A DNA stretch of 47,104 nt from Bacteroidales bacterium (GTDB lineage: Bacteria; Bacteroidota; Bacteroidia; Bacteroidales; VadinHA17), in NCBI GenBank assembly GCA_011620595.1, contig WOYX01000006.1, forward strand, positions 171-47,274, read 5' to 3'. Shown in pieces: positions 27,908-36,259 of the stretch. The first letter of the stretch is position 1. Every line of letters starts with the position of its first letter. Both the position numbers and the translations under genes were made by a program. The notes under the pieces were generated by a model. That model was not told the DNA's origin and made no database searches. It was given only the letters and a program-made list of their open reading frames with translations.

Positions 27908-30850
27908 GACAGTGCCGTTGATGAAAAAACGCTCCTGTGCGGGGATATAACCGGCAGTGGCTCCTGCACTGATCTCGAACGGAAACCGCAGCACGTAAAA
28001 ATCGGCAAGAAGCTCCGCCCCGAAAGAGCCAAAATCGGTTGACCCTTCATCAAGCCTCCTCGTGTTGTAATTATAGATATTCCAACCGGTAGAACCGTCA
28101 AAAAAAGCTGAACCCCTGATCCTCTTCAGGTACAGAAGGCTTCCGGCAGCAAGATCAGGATAGAGGATAGGCATGGTGTAGTCCGCAGAGAGGGAGAACA
28201 GCTTTTCAGAGACAATGGACTCATTATATCCCCTCGGATAGGAAAGGGCATTGCTGTAGAGCATCTTGCCGAAGGGCGCCTGGTCTTCGTACCCGGCCCT
28301 GAGCACCAGGCTGTGGTTCCTGAAGAGGCCGGGGAGATAGAGTGTCCCCCTGGCATATTTCCTGGTGCCGTAGAGCTGCCTGTCCAAGGGCGCCGACGTC
28401 AGCCTGATATCTGCCACCTGCCCCCACCTGGGGTTGATGTCGCGGTATGCCACCCGGAAGGTGTTTGAAAAGTAGAGCCTGCCGGTGACGAATGCAAACC
28501 CCCTGTCGTAATCCTGCTCTTCACTGATGTAGGTATATGCATTTCGGTAACTGATATACAGTGCCGGCATAAGAAGCTGTCTGAACTTACCGTAGGCAAA
28601 CCAGAGCTGGTCATAGATGCTGGCATTGATGATCAGATCGCCCCGCAGATCTACAGGGTCAGGGCGTAGGGCGGTGTCTTTCCTGATTATCCGGTCACCC
28701 CCGAAAGCTATGTCAGCCTCCATAACGGGGTGCCACCCGCTCCATTTGATGCCTGTATGAAGACGGTGGGTCTCATTGCTGTATTCATATCCCACCGTGG
28801 TTATCAGGGTGCTCAGGTGGTTCTGTGACATCAGCGTAACGCCGGGCCTGATGCTCGTCGGGTCTGTCCTCATAAGGTCTATGTCGCCATAAAAGGGAAA
28901 CCAGCTATGAAAGTTGAAGAGATGGGCAAGCTTACTGTAAGGCTCTGAAGCAGGTATTGAAAGCCCAGGCCCCTCCGTTTTGTCATCAGGGGCCGACGAA
29001 GCCGCATCGGGGATGACGCCGTGCTGTTTACATGCCGTATCAGCTGCAGAGGCAACCTCCTCAGTGGTGACACCACGGCCGGACCATCCCGGTTCTCCAA
29101 CACCGGCTGACGGAAACGGTGCCGGATCAGGGATGACGCCGTACATGCTGCCCGACGGCTCTCCTGCATCGGCAGAGCTCTTTTCCGAGGCAATTACAAA
29201 GCCGGCTGCAGTGTAATCCGAGAAGAGAATCTCACCGTCGGATATTGAAAAGCCTGATATACCGTAGCGCGAGCGTGTGACCGGGGTCACCACGGTATCA
29301 TCAGTGATGCGGTATATGTTATCAGCACCGTCACCCTGGGCCAGGAAATAGAGGGTATCATTGTAAATCTCCGCCTGGATGATATCAGTGTGACTCTCTG
29401 CCATGTTCACCTTCCAGCGCTTGCCTGTAGGCCGGTATGTACGGATGCCTTCTCCACGGTCATTGAGTGTCACCACTGTCACGGCACTGCCGTCTGATGA
29501 CCATGCAGGACGCTGCAGGAAGAGGTTTTCCGGCGGCACCAGATCCATCAGCACTTCGCCAGTGAAGGCATCAAGGAAGACCAGGGAGCATCGCAGCTCA
29601 GGAGTGGTTGATACCGCCACTATAGTCCTGCCGTCGGGCGAAAGATCGGGAGCGACATAACGGCTTCGCCATGTGAGCTGCTTAATCCCGCCTCCGGCAA
29701 GACTCATCTTCTTGATGACAGAATAGTCGCGGTTGTCCCACCGTATGTCACGGTGCAGTTCAGACCATACTATGGTACTGTCAGAATATGAAAAAATGTA
29801 AGGATATACGTATCCGGTGGTGGTTATAACATGTTCCCTTCCGCCACTTTCATCGGTGATCACAAATTTTGACGGGGCTGACAGGGATCTCTTGAGTGAG
29901 ATAATTGAGCCGTCACCTGTGCGGTGAGGAATATAGTGGTTCACGTGGTCTCTCCTGGCAGCTGCATTCAGTGGAGGGTAGGCAGTGTATCCGTGGCTCT
30001 CTGCCTCCCGCCATCGTCTCTCCAGCGCCGCGAAAGCTGAATCATAAAGTCTCTTTTTCGTCAGCCCCGTCTCCTGCCTCAGGACCCTGTTGACGGGATT
30101 GAAGGGATAGCCTGACGACACCTTCCTGACGGCGCTGATCCATGCGCTGCTGTCGGTGTTGCGAAGGTGATTCATCATCAGGTACCCGAAAACATAATAG
30201 TCGGGGGTGAAGTGCCTGTATGACCCCGCAAGCATCTTGTCATAACCGTATATGCCGCCGGGACTGTTTGCCAGGGCCCGGGCCTCCTGTATGAAGGCGT
30301 TACTGCGCCCCCTGCCTGATGCTCCTGTGACCGTTTCGGCATAGACGGCGTCACCTTCAAAGGCCCACATGGGTATCTCCACGGCACTCAGTCCCACAGC
30401 CTGCTCTCCCAGCAGGTACCGGACTGCCCTGCCCAGTCCGCTTCTGTTCAGCGATCCCAGCTGGAGAACATGAGCCGTCTCATGTACAGCAAGCTGCCGG
30501 GCAGGTGACATCGGCAGGTTATCCTGGCCCGGGAGAGGATAGAGCTCCATCCTGCGGGGAGCCCAGCTCACATAGCCGTTCGATAGCATGGAGTGGCTGT
30601 GTATGATGACCGGAACAGAGACGTTGACACCAGGGTAAAGAAGGGAGAGCCTGCTGTATGAATCCTCAAGCAACCTTGAATATTCTGCGGCACTGTCGGC
30701 AAAATCCTCGGGAAAGATAACGCGGAAATGAGGCGTGCGTATCTGACGCCATCGCAGCGAGGCCGGATCCTGCCCCGTATCATAATACTGCGCCACAGCA
30801 CCCGTGACAGTCATAGTGCTGACTAAGAGCAGAATAATGAATTTCCTCAT
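27866..30850 (-). CDS. Secreted MA-type metallopeptidase with beta-propeller and outer-membrane barrel-like C-terminus
   Basis: The protein is about 994 aa, starting at MRKFIILLLVSTMTVTGAVA (signal peptide); the frame is open nine codons further upstream. A gluzincin motif HETAH lies at residues 123-127 and WAFEGDAVYAET supplies the third ligand, as in Peptidase_MA-like proteins. The middle (~300-560) has TolB/WD40-like blades (PDLSPDGRTIVAVS, PAWSSDGSAVTVVT). After a low-complexity linker (~590-650), the C-terminal ~340 residues alternate like an outer-membrane barrel and contain aromatic-rich strands. It probably acts at the outer membrane or outside. The propeller and barrel calls are from motif reading only. 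It stands alone and faces the decarboxylase tail-to-tail. Confidence 0.78.
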   Translation of the reverse strand: MRKFIILLLVSTMTVTGAVAQYYDTGQDPASLRWRQIRTPHFRVIFPEDFADSAAEYSRLLEDSYSRLSLLYPGVNVSVPVIIHSHSMLSNGYVSWAPRRMELYPLPGQDNLPMSPARQLAVHETAHVLQLGSLNRSGLGRAVRYLLGEQAVGLSAVEIPMWAFEGDAVYAETVTGASGRGRSNAFIQEARALANSPGGIYGYDKMLAGSYRHFTPDYYVFGYLMMNHLRNTDSSAWISAVRKVSSGYPFNPVNRVLRQETGLTKKRLYDSAFAALERRWREAESHGYTAYPPLNAAARRDHVNHYIPHRTGDGSIISLKRSLSAPSKFVITDESGGREHVITTTGYVYPYIFSYSDSTIVWSELHRDIRWDNRDYSVIKKMSLAGGGIKQLTWRSRYVAPDLSPDGRTIVAVSTTPELRCSLVFLDAFTGEVLMDLVPPENLFLQRPAWSSDGSAVTVVTLNDRGEGIRTYRPTGKRWKVNMAESHTDIIQAEIYNDTLYFLAQGDGADNIYRITDDTVVTPVTRSRYGISGFSISDGEILFSDYTAAGFVIASEKSSADAGEPSGSMYGVIPDPAPFPSAGVGEPGWSGRGVTTEEVASAADTACKQHGVIPDAASSAPDDKTEGPGLSIPASEPYSKLAHLFNFHSWFPFYGDIDLMRTDPTSIRPGVTLMSQNHLSTLITTVGYEYSNETHRLHTGIKWSGWHPVMEADIAFGGDRIIRKDTALRPDPVDLRGDLIINASIYDQLWFAYGKFRQLLMPALYISYRNAYTYISEEQDYDRGFAFVTGRLYFSNTFRVAYRDINPRWGQVADIRLTSAPLDRQLYGTRKYARGTLYLPGLFRNHSLVLRAGYEDQAPFGKMLYSNALSYPRGYNESIVSEKLFSLSADYTMPILYPDLAAGSLLYLKRIRGSAFFDGSTGWNIYNYNTRRLDEGSTDFGSFGAELLADFYVLRFPFEISAGATAGYIPAQERFFINGTVSVNIYGTVLGRER

Positions 30851-30959
30851 GCAGGCCCGTTTCCCCAAAAATACCAAAAATGGCTGATATCCACCGTGTC
30901 ACTCCAAAATCTTATTATTTTCGTGCGGGATTATCAGCAAATGGAAAAAAGAGAGAGTT

Positions 30960-33900
30960 ATGATAAAGAAATTCAGGCTTTGGGATAATATACTCGGCTG
31001 GACGGTATTTGCCGTTGCAGCGGTCACATACCTGCTGACACTGGAGCCGACAACCAGTCTGTGGGACTGCGGAGAGTTCATCGCTTCTGCCTTTAAGCTG
31101 GAGGTCGGACACCCGCCCGGAGCACCGTTTTTCATGATCCTCGGACGGTTCTTTGCCAACTTCGCCGGTGGTGATGTCTCCAGGGTGGCAATGATGATCA
31201 ATGCCGTGTCAGGACTGGCCAGTGCGCTGACGATTCTGTTTCTATTCTGGACTGTCACCCATCTTGCACGCAGGATCTTCCTGAAGCAGGAGTCCGATTA
31301 TACCGCAGGCAGGATCATCGCCGTCCTGGGTGCCGGACTGACCGGCGCCATGGCGTATGCCTTCTCAGACACATTCTGGTTCTCAGCCGTTGAGGGAGAG
31401 GTCTATGCCACCTCATCACTTTTCACGGCACTGGTCTTCTGGGCTATTCTCAAATGGGAGGATGTGGCCGATGAGCCACACGCCGACAGGTGGATTATCC
31501 TCATTGCCTTTATGATGGGTCTCTCAATAGGGGTTCACCTGCTCAACCTGCTTGCAATACCTGCAATAGTGTTTGTTTGGTATTTCCGCAAGTATCAGTT
31601 TTCATGGAAGGGACTGGCAGCATCTGCCGGCGTATCAGTGCTGCTGCTCGTACTTATAATGTACGGCATAATACCCGGGATCTTCAGGGTCACCGCACAG
31701 TTTGAGCTCTTCTTTGTCAACACTCTGGGCATGCCTTTCAACAGCGGCATGGTCATTCACCTGCTCCTTTTCATCACTGCACTGATTCTCTCGGTATGGT
31801 ATTCCTTTACCCACAGTGACGGCAGAAGAGGGTTCATGCTGGCATCGGCGACGCTTCTTCTGTCGGGCATATGGCTGCTGACAGACTCACTGGCGGCCAA
31901 CCTCCTCTTCCTTGCCCTGCTCATCTACGGTGCATGGTACCTATCAACACGCCAGCGTGTGGCGCTGAACACCATACTGACGGCGATTACCGTCATCGTG
32001 ATAGGGTATTCGTCGTTTGCCACCATCGTCATCAGGTCAACGGCAAATACACCCATGAATGAGAACAATCCGTCAAACCCCTTTGCTCTGCTCTATTACC
32101 TCAACCGCGAGCAGTACGGCCAGAGGCCCCTCTTCACCGGTCCCTATTACAATGCCCCTGTAACGGACTATACAAAGGGGAAGCCCACATATAATCCCGT
32201 TGACGGCAAATATGTTATCACCAACCGTGCTACCGTGCGCGAATATGATGAAAGGTTCGTCACCTTCCTGCCCAGGATGTGGAGTGACGCACCCGATCAC
32301 AGGAGGGTATATGAGGAGTATACCGGCACCGGGGGCAAGGCGGTAAGTGTCACCGACCCGCAGACGGGAGAACCGACAACACTGCGTGTGCCCACCTTCG
32401 GGCAGAACCTGAAATTCATGTTCCGGTACCAGTTCGGGGTTATGTACTTCAGGTACTTCATGTGGAATTTCAGCGGCAGGCAGAATGACATACAACACAA
32501 CGGCGGACCGGTGAACGGCAACTGGATCACCGGAATAAACTTCATTGACGCCCCCAGGATCGGTTCCCTGAAGGATATGCCTGATGACATGAAGAACCAT
32601 CCTTCGCGCAACACATATTTCCTGCTGCCGCTGCTGCTGGGCCTGGCCGGCTTCCTGTGGCACTTCAACCGTGATGTGCGTAACTGGTGGATAGTACTGT
32701 TGCTCTTCGTCATGACCGGAATAGCCATTGTGGTATATCTCAACCAGTCTCCAAACCAGCCGCGCGAGCGCGATTATGCATATGCTGCTTCGTTCTATGC
32801 CTTTACCATCTGGATAGGCATGGGCGTACTGGCACTTTATGAGCTGTTGCAAAAGGCATTGACTGAGAAGCCCGCAGCCATCGCCGCCACGGTGATTGCC
32901 CTTGCCGCCGTCCCGGCACTGATGGCTGCCGAGAACTGGGATGACCATGACAGGTCGGGGAGGTACCTTGCCCGGGATGTGGCATTTAATTACCTCCACT
33001 CATGCGCCCCGCAGGCAGTGATATTCACCGGCGGCGACAACGACACCTTCCCGCTGTGGTATGCCCAGGAGGTGGAAGGCATGCGTACCGATGTGCGGGT
33101 GTGCAACCTGATGCTGCTCAACACCGACTGGTATATTGACCAGATGAAGATGAAGGCATACAGCTCCGAACCGCTGCCCATAAGCCTGCCCAAGAAACTG
33201 TACTATGACGGGGTAAACAACCAGGTGGCGGTATTCGAACGCGTCAGAGAGCCGGCAACGGCAAAGGAGGTGATGAGGTTCATCAACAGCGGCAGCGAAG
33301 TGTCAAAACTCAAAATGTACGGGGAGGAGATTTATTATATCCCGACACGTACCATACGCATTCCGGTTGATTCGGCCAAAGTGGTGGCCAACGGCACCGT
33401 CAGGCCCGAGGATGCAGACAGAATAGTGCCATACATAGATATCAACCTCAAGGGCCAGTGGCTGATGAAGAGCCAGCTGATTGTTCTTGACATACTTGCC
33501 AATAACGACTGGGACCGACCGATATATTTTGTGGCCGGACAGCATGACGATGCCATGGGACTGGAGGAGTATTTCCAGCTGGAAGGCATTGCCTACAGGC
33601 TGGTGCCGGTGAAGGGAGTCAACAGGGGATGGTTCGATTACGGCCGCATAAACACAGACATCCTGTACGAGAACATGATGAACAAGTTTGCCTGGGACGG
33701 TACAGCAGACCCCGATGTCAATATTGACTACTATCACTCGCGCACTCTCACGGTGGTGAGAGCACGGCTCAACCATGCAAAGCTGGCAAGAGCCCTGGTT
33801 GAGGAGGGCGACACCGTCAGGGCTACGGCTGTAATAGACAGATGCCTTGAGCAGTTCCCGACGGAGAAGCTGGGGTATGATTTCTATTTCCCGGAGATAA

Positions 33901-34166
33901 TATCCGTCTGCTTTGCTGCCGGGAAGAGAGATCAGGCTACTGAGCTGGCCCGCGGCATGGCAGACTATAATTTCAGTCGTGCGGGCTACCTGATAAACCA
34001 GGCGCCGTCCGTTGCACTCTATGCTGAACAGGAGATAGCCGACGCACTTCAGATGGTGACACCGCTGATACAGATCTGCTATGACTATGGTGAGACAGAG
34101 CTCGCCGAGGAGCTTAACGCAGAGCTCAATGAGCTATATGCCAGATATATGGCCATGAGGCAATAA
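30960..34166 (+). CDS. DUF2723 (TMEM260-like) membrane glycosyltransferase
   Basis: The protein has 1068 aa. The N-terminal DUF2723 region is distinctive: LEPTTSLWDCGEFIASAFKL followed by GHPPGAPFFMILGRFFA, with a lumenal/periplasmic acidic residue after the first helix, as in GT-C enzymes. About a dozen membrane helices extend to residue ~650. The remaining ~400 residues are soluble, with helical hairpins near the end. The eukaryotic homologue TMEM260 is a protein O-mannosyltransferase; in Bacteroidota the family fits periplasmic protein O-glycosylation, but the acceptor is not known. A weak -7 box (TATTTTCG, 30916-30923) lies upstream. The stop is followed by a 38-bp tandem repeat. Confidence 0.88.
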   Translation: MIKKFRLWDNILGWTVFAVAAVTYLLTLEPTTSLWDCGEFIASAFKLEVGHPPGAPFFMILGRFFANFAGGDVSRVAMMINAVSGLASALTILFLFWTVTHLARRIFLKQESDYTAGRIIAVLGAGLTGAMAYAFSDTFWFSAVEGEVYATSSLFTALVFWAILKWEDVADEPHADRWIILIAFMMGLSIGVHLLNLLAIPAIVFVWYFRKYQFSWKGLAASAGVSVLLLVLIMYGIIPGIFRVTAQFELFFVNTLGMPFNSGMVIHLLLFITALILSVWYSFTHSDGRRGFMLASATLLLSGIWLLTDSLAANLLFLALLIYGAWYLSTRQRVALNTILTAITVIVIGYSSFATIVIRSTANTPMNENNPSNPFALLYYLNREQYGQRPLFTGPYYNAPVTDYTKGKPTYNPVDGKYVITNRATVREYDERFVTFLPRMWSDAPDHRRVYEEYTGTGGKAVSVTDPQTGEPTTLRVPTFGQNLKFMFRYQFGVMYFRYFMWNFSGRQNDIQHNGGPVNGNWITGINFIDAPRIGSLKDMPDDMKNHPSRNTYFLLPLLLGLAGFLWHFNRDVRNWWIVLLLFVMTGIAIVVYLNQSPNQPRERDYAYAASFYAFTIWIGMGVLALYELLQKALTEKPAAIAATVIALAAVPALMAAENWDDHDRSGRYLARDVAFNYLHSCAPQAVIFTGGDNDTFPLWYAQEVEGMRTDVRVCNLMLLNTDWYIDQMKMKAYSSEPLPISLPKKLYYDGVNNQVAVFERVREPATAKEVMRFINSGSEVSKLKMYGEEIYYIPTRTIRIPVDSAKVVANGTVRPEDADRIVPYIDINLKGQWLMKSQLIVLDILANNDWDRPIYFVAGQHDDAMGLEEYFQLEGIAYRLVPVKGVNRGWFDYGRINTDILYENMMNKFAWDGTADPDVNIDYYHSRTLTVVRARLNHAKLARALVEEGDTVRATAVIDRCLEQFPTEKLGYDFYFPEIISVCFAAGKRDQATELARGMADYNFSRAGYLINQAPSVALYAEQEIADALQMVTPLIQICYDYGETELAEELNAELNELYARYMAMRQ

Positions 34167-34173
34167 CCAGTCT

Positions 34174-34363
34174 GCCACCTTCGCCAGGGCTACGGTGGCT
34201 AAAAGCAGTCAGCCACCTCCGCCAGGGCTACGGTGGCTAAAAGCAATCTGCCACCTCCGCCAGGGCTACGGTGGCTAAAAGCAGTAGGCCACCTCCGCCA
34301 GGGCTACGGTGGCTAAAAGCAGTAGGCCACCTCCGCCAGGGCTACGGTGCCTAAAAGCAGTAG
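34174..34363. repeat. 38-bp tandem repeat, five copies
   Basis: Units start at 34174, 34212, 34250, 34288 and 34326. Each contains GCCACC, a 14-nt loop and GGTGGC, so each can form a small hairpin, and is then followed by TAAAAGCAGT or a close variant. The last copy has one change in the right arm (GGTGCC). No spacers, so not CRISPR. It lies directly after the DUF2723 stop. Confidence 0.95.
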
Positions 34364-34390
34364 GCAGTCAGCCAACCGGTATTTTTAAAC

Positions 34391-34425
34391 GACTGAAGAC
34401 TGCGGATTGAAGACTGTGGACTGGA
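34391..34425. repeat. Heptanucleotide repeat GACTGNN, five units
   Basis: Units GACTGAA, GACTGCG, GATTGAA, GACTGTG and GACTGGA follow without gaps. The tract ends where the inverted repeat ATATCAGTC (34425-34433) / GACTGATAT (34438-34446) begins; that hairpin spans the stop codon of the receiver gene. Confidence 0.85.
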
Positions 34426-34427
34426 TA

Positions 34428-34832
34428 TCAGTCGTATGACTGATATGCCGGCCGCGGGGAGAGATACTTCTCCAGTATCATGTGGATCTTATCGGGGAAG
34501 ACCGGCTTGAGATTGTACTCCGTGCATCCGGCGATGTAAGCCTCGTTCCTGGTCTGCTCTGAGTAATATGCAGTGATGAGGATAACGGGTGCCGACTTGT
34601 TTACCTGCCGGAAGGCCCTGGTGCATTCTATGCCGTTGACCAATGGAACGAGAAAATCCATGAATACAAGATCAAAATTTTCCCTGCCGGAAGTCACGGC
34701 ATCGACAAACTCCCTCCCGTTACGGTAAACGGAGAGGAGAGCGCCGGAATCCTTTAACAGTGTTTCATAATACTTCAGTGATGCGGCATCGTCCTCAACG
34801 ATCGCAATCCGTTTGCCAGTAATATCAAGCAT
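34428..34832 (-). CDS. CheY-like single-domain response regulator
   Basis: The protein has 134 aa, a receiver domain only. The acidic pair is in IAIVEDDAASLKYY. The phospho-acceptor is Asp59 in FDLVFMDFLVPLVNG, and the Lys is in YNLKPVF. No output domain and no kinase gene is adjacent, so it probably acts by protein contact or in a phosphorelay whose partner is elsewhere. The stop codon lies in a 9-bp inverted repeat. Confidence 0.92.
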   Translation of the reverse strand: MLDITGKRIAIVEDDAASLKYYETLLKDSGALLSVYRNGREFVDAVTSGRENFDLVFMDFLVPLVNGIECTRAFRQVNKSAPVILITAYYSEQTRNEAYIAGCTEYNLKPVFPDKIHMILEKYLSPRPAYQSYD

Positions 34833-35011
34833 CTTCTATAATTGAACCCGGGGTTAATGTTCCGAACTCATCACAAAAATATCCGGCGGCGGCTAACAAG
34901 ATTAAACAATTTTGCTCCAAATGTCAACTTTAGGAACAACTTATTAACAACAACTTTTAAACAAAAAATGAGTAGGGTGTTAACATTCAGATAATGAATC
35001 GCAGGGCCCTC
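34833..35011. other. AT-rich intergenic region
   Basis: Nothing coding is seen. The AT-rich stretch is likely the promoter region of the receiver gene on the minus strand. Confidence 0.4.
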
Positions 35012-35242
35012 CTAGTAGCATACCCATTTCAGGGTGACAGAGCCGACAGTAGTTTCCGGGTTGGCCTTCACGGCGAAGAGTTCGTCTCCGCAAAGTTCTG
35101 TTTCATCACCGTAGTTGACCGGATTACCGTTGTCATATGTTACCTGGTGGCATATCTGGCAGTTGTCACCAAGCATCTCACATGATGTAAACAGACTTGC
35201 CGTAAGAAGGAGGGAGGCGATATATGCAATCTTTCTTTTCAT
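35012..35242 (-). CDS. Small cysteine-rich lipoprotein of unknown function
   Basis: The protein has 76 aa. A lipobox (LFTSC) ends the signal MKRKIAYIASLLLTASLFTS, with acylated Cys21. The mature ~56 residues have four more Cys, including a CxxC (CQICHQV), one in ELCGDE and one near the C-terminus. CxxCH would bind haem only as a c-type cytochrome: CQICH is present, but the rest of a cytochrome fold (no axial Met in a suitable place) is not recognisable, so disulfides are more likely. The start ATG is inside an inverted repeat (35238-35245 with 35269-35276) of copy D of the intergenic element. Confidence 0.75.
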   Translation of the reverse strand: MKRKIAYIASLLLTASLFTSCEMLGDNCQICHQVTYDNGNPVNYGDETELCGDELFAVKANPETTVGSVTLKWVCY

Positions 35243-35265
35243 TCGATCATAACTTTTTTTTCATC

Positions 35266-35332
35266 GGCCGAAAGAACTCGTATGCAATTTAATCATAAAT
35301 TCCATTTACGGGTTCATGCTCATGCAAGTTTG
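35266..35332 (-). repeat. Intergenic two-stem element, copy D (degenerate)
   Basis: The right arm CTCATGCAAGTT is conserved, while the left arm (AACTCGTATGC) has decayed. The start-codon stem TTCATTCG (35238-35245) / CGAAAGAA (35269-35276) is retained with one mismatch. It lies 23 bp upstream of the lipoprotein start, in the same orientation as the other copies. Confidence 0.65.
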
Positions 35333-35448
35333 GTATCTTCATCATATAACGGCAAAATTAAACAAAAAGTGTCACATGCCCTGTGCAGCATTTTTCATAA
35401 ATTAGTGTCATTATTCTGAATGACAATCAAACATTAAACATTATTATC

Positions 35449-35883
35449 ATGGAAGAGAACACCGTCTCACAGCCGCAGGTAACAGTAGAAGAGAACCGGA
35501 TGAAGAAACATGTCAGTGTAGCTGCCATACTCCAGATAGTATTCGGATCACTTGATGTAATCGCTGCCCTGGTCATTGCCTTTGCCTTTGGCTTCGCTGA
35601 TCAGTTTGTTGACGATCCTGAGGCCATAAAGATCCTTGGTATCGTAGGCACCCCCCTTATTGTCCTGTTCCTTCTTATCGGAGGTGCAATGATAGCCGGG
35701 GGTATAGGGTTGCTCTCATGCAAGCCCTGGGCGAGAATCCTTACTCTTGTGATGGCTGCGCTGGGACTTCTTAACATTCCTATCGGGACACTTAAGGGAG
35801 TATATATCATCTGGGCGCTGGTGCAGACCGAGACGGTCTCACTCTTCGACAAGGGCTGCCCGAAGTCGCCGGTGACGCAATAG
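35449..35883 (+). CDS. Four-helix membrane protein of unknown function
   Basis: The protein has 144 aa. A polar ~20-residue N-terminus is followed by hydrophobic helices (VAAILQIVFGSLDVIAALVI, IVGTPLIVLFLLIGGAMIAG, ILTLVMAALGLLNIPIG and a short fourth one). No family is recognised with confidence. The C-terminal PKSPVTQ and stop codon are the first unit of a 45-bp tandem repeat, so the end of the protein has probably been rewritten by repeat expansion. Confidence 0.7.
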   Translation: MEENTVSQPQVTVEENRMKKHVSVAAILQIVFGSLDVIAALVIAFAFGFADQFVDDPEAIKILGIVGTPLIVLFLLIGGAMIAGGIGLLSCKPWARILTLVMAALGLLNIPIGTLKGVYIIWALVQTETVSLFDKGCPKSPVTQ

Positions 35884-36016
35884 GCGAAGGCTCTTCCAGA
35901 CTTCCCGAAGTCCCCGGTGGCGCAATAGGCGAAGGCTCTTCCAGACTTCCCGAAGTCCCCGGTGACGCAATAGTGAAGGCTCTTCCGGACTGCCCGGTGT
36001 CGCCGGTGACAAGATA
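35861..36016. repeat. 45-bp tandem repeat, about 3.5 copies
   Basis: Units start at 35861, 35906 and 35951, and a partial one at about 35995. The period is 15 codons and each full unit keeps a TAG in the frame of the upstream membrane-protein gene. The third unit has lost one base. Confidence 0.9.
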
Positions 36017-36230
36017 ACCGGAAGCCCGGCAGGACTCCTGCAGACCCTCACTGACAGATTCTCCATAAGCCTGTCAGGATCATCGGAAGTATCCCTGCAT
36101 ACAATAACTGCAAGCCCTTCACTTTCACGGTAATAAACCTCTGTTCAGTTATTGGTCGGTCATCATGGAAGCGGAAAGTTTTCTCCTTATTCAATAAATA
36201 AAAGCCCGTCAGTGCTGCTCTCAAAATGAT
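36017..36230. other. Non-coding region upstream of ettA
   Basis: Together with the tandem repeat this makes a ~376-bp gap without a gene. No RNA or mobile element is recognised in it. Confidence 0.4.
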
Positions 36231-36238
36231 TATTTTTG
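36231..36238 (+). promoter_or_regulatory. Candidate -7 box of ettA
   Basis: TATTTTTG matches TAnnTTTG and lies 21 bp before the ATG at 36260. The -33 element is not evident. Confidence 0.45.
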
Positions 36239-36259
36239 TCGTTGATAACCATCAATAAT

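Noticed and set aside
34174-34363. CRISPR array
   Set aside because: Repeats follow each other without unique spacers and there are no cas genes.
35012-35242. c-type cytochrome (CQICH)
   Set aside because: Only a CxxCH string in a 76-residue protein with other Cys; no axial ligand or fold.
35839-36066. Minus-strand ORF with LLRHRGLREVWKSLR repeats
   Set aside because: It is the antisense translation of the 45-bp tandem repeat.
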